From Quercus robur (Eukaryota; Streptophyta; Magnoliopsida; Fagales; Fagaceae), in assembly GCF_932294415.1 (NCBI RefSeq), contig NC_065536.1, forward strand, positions 56,979,854 to 57,043,853: DNA of 64,000 nt. Reading direction: 5' to 3'. The notes beneath the pieces are model-generated. The model worked only from the letters and a program-made list of their open reading frames with translations, had not been told where the DNA came from and ran no database searches. The position numbers were made by a program, and so were the translations under genes. This document shows, piece after piece, positions 24,733-34,751 of this stretch (within the stretch, counting starts at the first letter, position 1; the number at the start of each line of letters is the position of its first letter).

Positions 24733-25368
24733 CTTTTCAATAAAATAATAATAATAATAATAATAATAATTGAGTTGGGTTACTTTATTAACTTTTTTTA
24801 TTTTTAGTTTTATGCGATCTATTTTTTGGTGCATATGCTTTTGAATAATATAATCATCCCATCTATCAATAATTGCCTAATTGGTGATTTCTTTTGTTAT
24901 TAAAATAGTCTCTTTTGTTTGTTCTAATAATGCCTTGCATCTCCATCAGTTCAGCCTTTTCCCACTAGAGATTAGGAAATTATATCGATTCTAATTTGTG
25001 TAATTCTATGGCCACGCTGTTTATCATATTTTTTCCTCACAATTATATCATGCGAAAAATTATATCTAATTATTCTTTATCTTCACATAGATTTACTATT
25101 TTTTTTCCTGCCATCACGTCTAAGTTATAACAAAATTAGGACGCAAAATGATATGATTTTAAATTTTTTCTTATAATTTACAACCTCGAAAGATATGTGA
25201 GCCCATTAACTATTAATAATTGAAGGAAAAATATCATTTTGATCATTACATTTTGGTAGTAGCCAATTCAATCTATGTTATTTTCAACTAGTAACCAATT
25301 TAGTCTCTATTACCAAGTCACATATTATCACATATTTTCTTTCATTTTCTTACGCTATTTCTTGGCAA

Positions 25369-25458
25369 CCAATCAACTTGCAATGGCCGCCAACCAATCA
25401 ACCAATCAACTTGGCAAGTGGCAACCAATCAACTTATAATTAATGGCCGCCCACCAAT
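25369..25458 (+). promoter_or_regulatory. Five CCAAT boxes in a locally duplicated promoter segment
   Basis: CCAAT occurs at 25369, 25394, 25402, 25425 and 25454, each within ccaatcaac. The aatggccgcc-accaatcaa block occurs twice (from 25382 and 25442), so the cluster grew by local duplication. It sits 63-152 bp upstream of the TATA box of the BURP gene, where NF-Y binding sites commonly act. The paralogous promoter at 48.8 kb has no such cluster. Confidence 0.6.
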
Positions 25459-25520
25459 CAACTTGTAATACTGTTTTTTGATAATCACTTTTATTAGTTT
25501 TATGTACTACTTGATTTTCC

Positions 25521-25527
25521 TATAAAT
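25521..25527 (+). promoter_or_regulatory. TATA box of the short BURP gene
   Basis: TATAAAT lies 83 bp upstream of the start codon, in a segment (cctataa-cc-acaaac-caccaa) that is conserved with the other BURP gene. Confidence 0.65.
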
Positions 25528-25603
25528 CTCCACGTTCTATAACCCTACAAACACACCAAAACTAATCTCAGGCTCTCAGGACACAAAAAAGCAACTCAGT
25601 CCC

Positions 25604-26715
25604 ATGGCTCTTCTTCTTCTCGTACTCTTTTTCTCGTATCTCACTGTAAGAACTCTCACTCTCACTCTCACTCTGTCTTTGATATTCTCTTATTCTCACA
25701 TTCTCAATGTTTACCCTTTGTGTCAATGCAGGTTGGGTCCGCCTCCGCTTCCGCCGGTGAAAGCTTATCCACCCCAAAATCCAATCTGATTCAGTATTGG
25801 AACAAAGAGGTCCGAAACAACAACCACGCCATTGCCAAACCAACCTTTCTCCTATCCAAGGCGTCCCCATTGAGCGCGGTCGACTCTGCTAGATTCTCCG
25901 AACTCGCAGCCGAGAATGCTCTCTCCTCTCAGTTCCTAGCGTTCTGCGCCTCCGCCAACCTTTTCTGCTTCCCCGATTCATCCCCGAATCTCGAAGAACT
26001 GATAACCCATACCGGTGCTTTCGCCGATGCATCAGGGTGGGTTCAGTCAGGTATTTTCTTTAGGGAATCGATGTTAAAGAAAGGGAAGGTGCTGCCAATG
26101 CCAGATATCAAGGATAAAATGCCCAAGAGGTCATTTTTGCCTCGGTCAATTTCATCGAAATTACCGTTTTCGACGTCTAAGGTCTCGGAGTTGAAGAAGA
26201 TATTTCACGTGGATGATAATTCCACTGCGGAGACTATGATAGTGAAGACGTTGAGTGAGTGCGAGAGTGCTCCGAGCCCGGGCGAGACCAAGCGGTGCGT
26301 GGGCTCAGCTGAGGACATGATCGACTTTGCGATCTCGGTCTTGGGCAGAAACATTGTGGTTCGATCAACTGAAAATTTTAAAGGGTCAAAGCAGAATATA
26401 ATGATTGGATCAGTCGAAGGAATCAACGGTGGCAAAGTCACGCAAATAGTCTCTTGTCATCAAACCTTGTTCCCGTACCTACTTTATCACTGTCATTCGG
26501 TACCAAAGGTTCGAGTCTATGAAGTAGATATACTGGATCCAAATTCGAAGGCTAAGATCAATCATGGTGTTGCTAGCTGTCACATGCACACGTCGGATTC
26601 GAACCCGAATCAAGCTGAATTGACTATAGCGTCAGGTCCCGGTCAGATCAAGGCTTGCCACTGGGTTGTCGAGAATCACCTGATCTGGACTGTTGCTGAC
26701 TTGCTCACCAGCTAG
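25604..26715 (+). CDS. BURP-domain protein, PG1beta-like but lacking the FxxY repeat region
   Basis: Two exons, 25604-25645 and 25732-26715, joined in phase 0 across an 86-bp GT-AG intron, encode 341 residues. Exon 1 is a secretion signal (MALLLLVLFFSYLT). The N-terminal propeptide-like part keeps the PG1beta segment SNLIQYWNKEVRNN. The BURP domain starts at FFRESML (residue 123) and ends near the C-terminus, with the four CH motifs spaced 10, 27 and 24. The family usually has 25-26 in the last gap. In the PG1beta class about 20 FxxY motifs separate propeptide and BURP domain; here only some 20 unrelated residues remain. PG1beta proteins are apoplastic wall proteins that bind and modulate polygalacturonase. 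This shortened paralogue may have kept the BURP role without the repeat-based role. The reading frame is open, so it may be functional. Confidence 0.88.
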
Positions 26716-26753
26716 TCCTTACACACACCAAGGTGGGCAAGACACAGTTTTTT

Positions 26754-28261
26754 AATATATATACCTACCATATGAATCTCTTAATAAATAAGTAATGGAT
26801 TTATTTGACATGTTGAACATGCTTATTATAATGTATAATTTGAGTTTTGATGACCCTTCTCAAGGTTATTTAAATATTAGGAAGTATAGACACTTTATTT
26901 AGAATGTCGTATTTATATCTTTTCCGTATCATACCGATGTTATACTCGCCATTTTATGTTATAGTTAAATAAATAAATAAAATTTTGATTGTATTGTTGT
27001 GCCATGTTTGTATCTGTGTCCATGCTTCTTAGCTTAAATAATTAGATGCCAAATGAAAAACACTGCTTTCACTAATTTCTATTTTAGAAAAATTAATTAT
27101 GTTTGAATGAGTTTATTTCATTGTTTATTTTGTCTAAAGAATAAATTTAAAATTTTTTTCAAAAAAAATATCTAAAAAAACAAGTTGGAATATTAATGCA
27201 TTAATTTTTTTTTAATTTATTGCAGGAGCATCCTCGCCAGAGCTTTGCAGGTTTTGATGAAGCGCATATGAAAGCTAATAAATGTGCTGATAGTTTATGT
27301 GTGTTTTGAAGTTGCTTTTCTGACACCGGAGTGTCCCAAGTTTCAGCAAACCCAATCTGATGCTAAGTCTGGCCCAGATGTTATTTTTGAAGACAAGAAG
27401 TGCAACCCATTATTTTGAACTTCTTTTTTTCCATTAATAAAAAGAAGTCAAATTGTCTTCAATTAGTGTCTTCTCGGATGTATCAAACTTTATGTTTTAT
27501 TTCTCCTAGGCCAACAAGTGTTTTATTGTACTTCTAGTTCCTAAGGGTCATGTCTGACTTTGGTCATGACTAAGTTTAAGTTTTGTTACTATTTTCGTTC
27601 TCCTATGCTTAGAGGGTTGTTCTACGCTCTATATAAGCCTTCTGGCGGAATTAAATAAAATCAAAGTGTATTTTCAAATTAAAAATTCTTTGTTCTTTAG
27701 AAGATGGATTTCTTCTTTTAAACTCTTATCGCATTGGCGGTTTTCTTGGGTGGCAAATTTTGGTTCTGTATCTTTTTGGGTGGGGTTCCTATATGTCATA
27801 AAGTGGTGAACGGTGAACCATTTATTCATTTTATTTATTAGTTGTTTGATTTAACCCATCGTACCATATTACATTCTAGCCATCCTTCCCCCCTTTATCA
27901 GATCAGTTTGGTATATCCCTTACAAATTTGATATCACTTTCTATGTATTTTGTGTAGAGCTATGCAGATCTCGATCCATCACATATAATGTAAAACTGAT
28001 AAATGTGCTGAACTGCTAATAGTTTACGTGAAATTTGGACTTGCCTTTCATCTATATATACCTATCATATAAATCTCTTAATAAATAAGTTATGGATTTA
28101 TTTGACATGTTGAACATGCTTATTATACTGTATAATTTGAGTTTTGATGACCCTTTTAAAGGTTATTTAAATATTAGGAAGTATGGACACCTTATTTAAA
28201 GTGTCGTATTCATATCGTATCTGTATCATACCGTTGTTATACCTGTCATTTCATGTTATAA

Positions 28262-28292
<31 letters not shown>

Positions 28293-29380
28293 TTTTTAAA
28301 TTTGATTATATTGTTGTGCCATGTTTGTATCTGTGTCCATGCTTTCTAGCTTAAATAATTAGACGGCAAATGAAAAACACTGCTTTCACTAATTTCTATT
28401 TTAGAAAAATTAATTGCGTTTGAATGAGTTTATTTCATTGTTTATTTTGTTTAAAGAATAAATTTAAAAGAAAAAATTAAAAAAAATTACTAGAAAAACA
28501 AGTTGGAATATTAATGCATTAATTTTTTTTTTTTAATTTATTGCAGGAGCATCTTTGCCAAAGCTTTGCGGGTTTCGATGAAGCACATATGAAAGCTAAT
28601 AAATGTGCTAATAGTTTATGTGGGTTTCGAAGTTGCTTTTTTGACATTGAAGTGTCTCAAATTTCAGCAAACCCAATCTGATGCAAAGTTTGGCCCAAAT
28701 GTTATTTTTGAAGACAAGAAGCGCAACCCATCTCTTTGAACTTTTTTTTTTTTTTTCCATTAATAAAGAGAAGTCAAATTGTCTTCAATTAGTGTCTCCT
28801 CGGATGTATCAAATTTTATGTTTTATTTCTCTTAGGCTGACAAGTATTTTATTGTACTTTTAGTTCCTAAGAGTCATGTCTGACTTTGGTCATGACTAAG
28901 TTTAAGTTTTAATTACTATTTTCATTCTCCTATGCTTAGAGGGTTGTTCTACACTCTATATAAGCTTTCTCGCTGAATTAAATAAAATCAAAGTGTATTT
29001 TCAAATTAAAAAATCTTTGTGCTTTAGAAGATGGATTTCTTCTTTTAAACTCTTATCACATTGGTAGTTTCCTTGGGTGGTGAATTTTGGTTCTGTATCT
29101 TTTTGGGTGGTGTTCCTATATGTCATAAAGTGGTGAACCATTTATTCATTTTATTTATTAGTTGTTTGATTTAACCAATCGTACCATATTACATTCCAGC
29201 CATCCTTCCCCCCCTTTATCAGATCAGTTTGGTATATCCCTTACAAATTCAATATCACTTTCTATGTACTTTGTGTAGAGCTATGTAGATCTCGATCCAT
29301 CACATATAATGTAAAACTGATAAATGTGCTGAACTGCTAATAGTTTACGTGAAATTAATTTGGACTTGCCTTTCATCTAT
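26754..29380. repeat. 1.3-kb tandem duplication of the BURP gene 3' flank
   Basis: Unit 1 (about 26754-28054) and unit 2 (about 28055-29380) align along their length, from tctcttaataaataagt and gacatgttgaacatgc to ctgaactgctaatagtttac. Part of the unit is also homologous to the 3' flank of the other BURP gene near 51040-51225. Each unit contains an acceptor-like tract (tttaatttattgcag) before a short open stretch (GFDEAHMKANKC) and a second, diverged version of that stretch near its end. In unit 1 the reading frame is broken at once, and nothing suggests a conserved protein. Confidence 0.88.
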
Positions 29381-30107
29381 ATGTTTTGTGTATTTACAGA
29401 AAGTCTAAGGTCTAGCTACTCCTAGACTAGTTTAATTATGTATAAAGTTTGTAGTATATGGACTGTCTCTATTAATTTGTACTTGTATAAGCTAGAAATG
29501 ATACAGGTACATATTTTTTAGTTCTAAACTATGGACTGTTTGTAATTTTTATTTATTGTGGAATTTTATTATTACGGTTTCCTTTAATTCTAAGCTAGGA
29601 TTTACATAGCATGCAACATGTGTATATTGTTATTTCAGGCTTCTTTTGTTTAGTTTGTAATTTTCAGTGTGTTATAATATTCTATTGTCGTTGATCCATA
29701 TTTTATGGAGCATAATTGTTTCTTCTCCCCGCAAATTGTTCATATATATTCTTTTAAAGTGATGACTGGATTATGAGAGTAAATAATGTCATTAATAATT
29801 GATAATTGTTTGAAAATTTTCATTTGGTAAGAAAGAATTAAATAAAACTTTGAGGTTTCTATCAAAAAAATAAACTTTTTTGCTATAGGGAGGCTTGGAA
29901 AGGTACCCTTGTGGCTGGGTGTTCCTATAGATAGTCTGATGCAGTTATTTGATCAACAGAATTTATTTTCATTTAGTAGATCATGAAAAAAAAAAAAAAA
30001 AAAAAAAGATTTTCATTTAGGTCTAGCGGCTAGAGTATTAGCAGAGAATGATTGTCAAAAGTATGTGTTGGTGAAGACTGTCTATATGCAGTCAAAGAGT
30101 AGTCCTC
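29381..30107. other. Intergenic, A tract only
   Basis: AT-rich with a poly-A tract at about 29986-30007. No gene, inverted repeat or LTR was recognised. Confidence 0.6.
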
Positions 30108-30742
30108 TATGAAGCACGGGTGCATTTTCGGATTCGGGTGCGGGTGCGGGACTCGCCAATTTTTGAAAAAGTTGGGTGCGGGTGCGGCAGGATGCGGCGA
30201 TTAAAAAATTATTAAAAATATTTTTATTTATATTTTCTATATATTTTAACTATTAAAATATTCTTAAAAAACACATTACTATGCCTTGATTCAAAAAAAA
30301 AAAAAAAATGAAGAAGAAGAAGAAGAAGAAGAAGGTAAGAAACACAAAACACAAAAGAAAACACAAATATTCAAAATAAAATTAAGGAATGAAAGATTTA
30401 GGATGTTTGGGTCTCATTCAAAGCTGATTTTGGCTGTTCCGGCATGATTCAAGGCCGATTTCGGCCTATTTTGGCCATTTCGGTCCGTTTCGGCCGTTTT
30501 TGTCGCCAGCCGATAAGACCCAATTTGGCCGATACAACTTGACTCTAGCTGAATCTGCCCGATTCGGCGTGAATTGAAGCCGATTCAATGCGAATTGAGC
30601 CAAGTCAACAAAAATCCATGAAAAAAAAATAAATTTTAAAAGTTCAAACGCGGCACCAACGCATCGCGTCGAATGCCGCAACCCACGTTGGGCCACGTCG
30701 AGCTCTGATGCAGCACCCTCCCAACCTCGTCCATGCTTCATA
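30108..30742. mobile_element. Mutator-like element with a 10-11-bp target duplication
   Basis: The ends read tatgaagcacggg and, as reverse complement of the right end, tatgaagcatgga. The word agtagtcctc(t) lies directly outside at 30098 and at 30743. Internal sequence has gggtgcgggtgcggg near the left end and many gccgattcgg-type words. No transposase is encoded; a reading frame of about 90 codons on the minus strand is not protein-like. Length is 635 bp. Confidence 0.72.
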
Positions 30743-30754
30743 AGTAGTCCTCTC

Positions 30755-31307
30755 CTCCAGACTTCAGTGTCTGAATTGATTGTTAAGTTATCAATTGTGT
30801 TAAAATATGAACGTTTTCACATGTTATCTTTTCAGAGTGCTTAGAATACTGTCTTAATGTTAGAATTATTCACATTCATTCGAGGACATAGCATAAGCTC
30901 TCTTTTGCAAACCTTTGTTGGAATTAATATTTATGGTATGGTGATACCAACATGGTAAAGCCAAAATTTTTTTTTTTTTTTTTTTTCTTAATGGATAAAA
31001 AAGACTTTTTCGCAGAAAGGAGATACAAAGGAAAGACAGGGCCCTAATCATCTCTATCTTCTACTGCCGAAACAGAGACATGAAGTCAGGAGATGGGAAC
31101 AGGCCCGCCCAGTTACAATTTAAGCCCAAAAGGCCCAAAAATGGGGGGACAAAGTTTGCTTCCCTCTTAACATGGGAAACCCAATTTGGCCTTTTCTTTT
31201 CTGCTTGATCGTTATGTGCTTTGGTATAGAATTCAGAGCCTATTTGATTTTCACATCCAATCACTATTCTTGTGCTTCTTACTTGCAATTTGATATTTTT
31301 CACATTG

Positions 31308-31348
<41 letters not shown>

Positions 31349-32885
31349 GGCCATTGGTTTGGGTCGTTATTTTCCTGCAGCATTTTTTGTTGGGGGGAGG
31401 GAGTTATTATAGGTGTTAAAGAGAGTGAGGGTAGAAGAACTGTGCATTGATGAACTGGGAATAGGACCAATAGGTGGAGGACAAAGAAGGGATTGTCGCT
31501 GAGCAAAGACCCCCTAGTCATGTTTGAGCTGTGCGGAGCAATATCAGCCAAAACTCAATCCCTCCACCACTACTACCACCACCGGCACTACTGATCAAAC
31601 CCCCCATCAAAATGGCAAACAAAGAGAATCTAAAGCATTCTCTCTCTCTCTCTCTGCGTGACTTGTGTCTCCATATTATTATGAAATAGTCATTATCACT
31701 TTCATAAGGTTATGATGCTTAGTTTATAGATCTTTTTTATCTTATATCATTTTGACCTTACCCCAGATATATGAGCTAAGGCTGACAATTATCAATTTTA
31801 GCAGAAGCAGAAATAAATAAATAAATAATAATAAAAGTTGTTTCTTTGTCAACGCCCATGCATGACTCTCTTTTTGGCTAAATAAACCAAAGATTTGATA
31901 TTTTCGCCTGATTAAACAGAAGAAAAAGACCCAAAATCTTTCCTTCAAGCATCCCACACATTAGTCGGGAGTGAGAGGTGTGAGGAAGAGTTACAACAAA
32001 GCATACTATTGACATCAAAACCACACATAGCAAGATTAATGGATTATGGGCCACATGGCTAAGGTATCTTTTAACCCAAGAGAAAGAACAACTTGAAAAA
32101 AGAGGCTTTAAGATCCAAAATGATATGCATGATTCAACCCCTTTACTTGTTGCTATTAAAATTACAATTGACTATTTGTTATGTAACTTGTGTAAAGCCA
32201 GAATTTAGATCCCTGGTTCAACACGATGTGACCTTATCAAGAAAATCAATAGGAATTCCTTAGACTTAGGCAATGTGCTGTGGACTGTTATTTAGTTTCA
32301 AAAGTGTGCCCCCAACTTAATGAGCGTGCAACACTCTTTTTAAATGAAAATGAAGGGTATAAAAGTTGGTTTTAGTATAATTGTACCTAGAAAAATTGTG
32401 CCCAGCTTTTTTTCTTTTTCCTTTTTTCTTTTCCTTTTTCATAATGTTTTCTGTTTACCCGTTCTCCCAAAAAAGTCACTTATGCCTGGATGCTTGATTA
32501 GAAAACTTTACTTGCCTGTTAAAGCAAAGAATGATGATTCAAAGCTATGTTTCATTCTAAAAAAAAGTTATGACAATTAAATTCCATTTTGTTTTTAGGC
32601 GACCTAATATGTGTCAACATTAGTCAATTGGATCTCACAACTTGGAAGTCCCAAGATATAATGTTATTGAGGTCCAACAAGAGATCTCGGTGTTTTTGGA
32701 TTTTTGTCATGCCCCTGTGGGTTTTTTTTTGGTCTATTCAGCTATCTTGCTACAGCCATTCCCTTTTCTTTTTTTCTTTTTTTATGAAACAAAGCCAACT
32801 TTATATTTAGTTTTTTTAGTTTTTTTTTTTTTTTTTGGGTTAAAGATGCAATTTTCTTTTGGGAAGCATATATTTAGAGTTTAGT
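30755..32885. other. Intergenic with AT and CT microsatellites
   Basis: An (AT/TA)n run lies at about 31312-31344, a TC run near 31640 and long T tracts at about 30967-30987 and 32814-32836. There are no supported genes. A cluster of c/t-rich words (31560-31600) resembles a leader sequence but has no reading frame behind it. Confidence 0.55.
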
Positions 32886-32888
32886 TTA

Positions 32889-33152
32889 AGATGGTAATAT
32901 CACACAAAAAATCTAGTCAAGACAATATCTTCCTGTTTTATCATTTTATGAATTCTCATTTCTGCCATGTTCGTAGACATGGTAATAATGTCGCTCATAA
33001 ACTTAGTAGAATAGTTAGAGTTTCAGACCATTTTCTTGTCTGGATGGAGTACCTGTTCCACAAGATGTTTTTGATGTTTACAATTCAAACTTAAATTTTG
33101 AATAAATAAGTTGCCCTTTTATGTGGTGGTTTTTCAACCAAAAAAAAAAAAG
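32889..33152 (+). pseudogene. 5'-truncated LINE tail (RNase H end)
   Basis: One open stretch ends with HFCHVRRHGNNVAHKLSRI, followed by a tryptophan-containing VWMEYLFHK block. This matches the carboxyl end of the RVT_3 RNase H domain of the LINE at 8.3-14.1 kb (HVHRQGNNVAHALARW; VWMEDVPPD). A poly-A tract ends at about 33151. The rest of the element is missing, typical of aborted reverse transcription. Target duplications were not identified. Confidence 0.75.
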
Positions 33153-33325
33153 TTGTCATAAATGTTATACATTCTTATTATTGGTGTGAATGCTATCAAT
33201 GAATTATATTAATTTAGTAATATTTCTTTTAAAAGGATAGTAAGAGTTGTAAAACATAGACTGGTTCCTGTTACAAGTATTTTGAAACATCTTAAGGAAT
33301 TGGTAGTGGTTTTAAATGCTTGGAC

Positions 33326-34066
33326 TAACGACTGTGATATATTTATTCAGTAATATTTATTTTCCTTGCGTCTCCAAGCTTACTGGAAACTCTGGTAGTC
33401 TCTTCTTTGATCTATCTCATTCGGTTTGCCTGCCTTGCTATTGAGTTTGCATGAGAAGCTAAGAGCCATATCATGTTCAAGGCTCAAGCTAATAGCTTGA
33501 CCATGATGGGCTTAGCTGAGAGTATATTAATTTCGCTTCTCATCAACTACCTGAGATAGTCCCAAGGATTGTGGGTTCCCTTTCGAGCCTCATGTATTGT
33601 TTTGAGACCACCTTGGACCAGCCTTAGGCTTCAATTTCAATGGGCCTTTAGCTAGAGACTTAAATATTTTAATGAAAGATCCAGTGGACCTTGGTGCTGA
33701 TGTTGTCAGCCCAATTTCACTCAACTCCAGGTGTGTTTACAAGGATTGTGAGCTGAAAAAAAAAAAGTTTTGGAGTGGCTTTGTGGGTAATGACTTTGCT
33801 GGTTTGTTGTCCAAAAAAGTGCCTCTTAACACTTTTCCACTGAAATGTGTGGTTGCTAGATTGAATCTCAGTATATATCAGCTGCGTAAGGTAAAGGAAG
33901 TTTATACTTTATACTAGTAATTGTCTTTGGGTCCTTGCATTATCACAATGATGATTGCTGGTAAAGACTCCCAAAAGAAGAAACATTATTAGATTGTGGG
34001 GCTGGATTTGGTGAGAATGAGATTTCTGTCTATGCATTATGCCACCATGGGGCCTCAAGGAGTTGG
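33326..34066. repeat. ~0.75-kb segmental duplication, copy 2
   Basis: Homologous to 21332-22100, about 12.0 kb away and in the same orientation. It lacks a ~17-bp cagggacgcctctttgg segment that copy 1 has near 21942. There is no tRNA primer-binding site next to either copy, which argues against these being the LTRs of one element. Confidence 0.85.
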
Positions 34067-34346
34067 TAGCCTTCTTCGTTTCTAATGTCATAGCAGGTAG
34101 TAGTAATAGTGAATGCTATCATCGAAACAGTAAGATTTTGAAATGTGCCAGCCCCCAATTGTTGCATTATTCCAATGCCAAAAATGTCTTATTAAAAGTA
34201 GAATTCTGCTCTGCTTGGATAAGGTATTTAAGATGTTTTCCTATCTAAGTGATTTTAAGAAAGTAAAAAAGTGATATTAGTAGTGAACTCATATGAGAAT
34301 CTGTAAGAATTTGTCACATCAATAATATGTAAAAGTATTGTTATAT

Positions 34347-34742
34347 GGGTTGGGTTTAAGTTACGTCTAGTGTAACTCTAAGTAATATTACACCACCTAA
34401 TAACTTGTTAATGAATTTATATTTTGAAAATTTCACTGTTAGATTACATGTTCTATATGTTCTAAACATGCACGCCAAATTTCATACCAATTAGATATTA
34501 TTTACCATTCGATCTATAAACTCATCTTTTATACATTATTTTAAACTATAAAAACTTGGATTTATATAATTGATAGATGACATGACTATTGATCTTTGAT
34601 TACCTTTAAATTTTCAAGCATGGAGAATATACAAAGATAATGTAATTCAATGATCAATTTGTCAAAATTCACATCTAATTAAAAAATATTTATTGGTGTA
34701 ACATTACTTAGAGTTATACCATGTATAACTTGAACCCAACCC
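34347..34742. mobile_element. Mutator-like MITE with perfect 9-bp target duplication
   Basis: TTGTTATAT occurs at 34338-34346 and 34743-34751. The terminal arms are inverted: gggttgggtttaagttacg against gggttgggttcaagttata, continuing through aactctaagtaat-ttacacc, about 48 bp. Internal sequence resembles the 137-562 element. No coding is present. Confidence 0.9.
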
Positions 34743-34751
34743 TTGTTATAT

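Noticed and set aside
21332..34066. The 0.75-kb direct repeats as LTRs of a 12.7-kb retrotransposon carrying a BURP gene
   Set aside because: There is no primer-binding site after the first copy, no polypurine tract before the second, no TG/CA ends at the homology limits and no gag-pol remnants between them.
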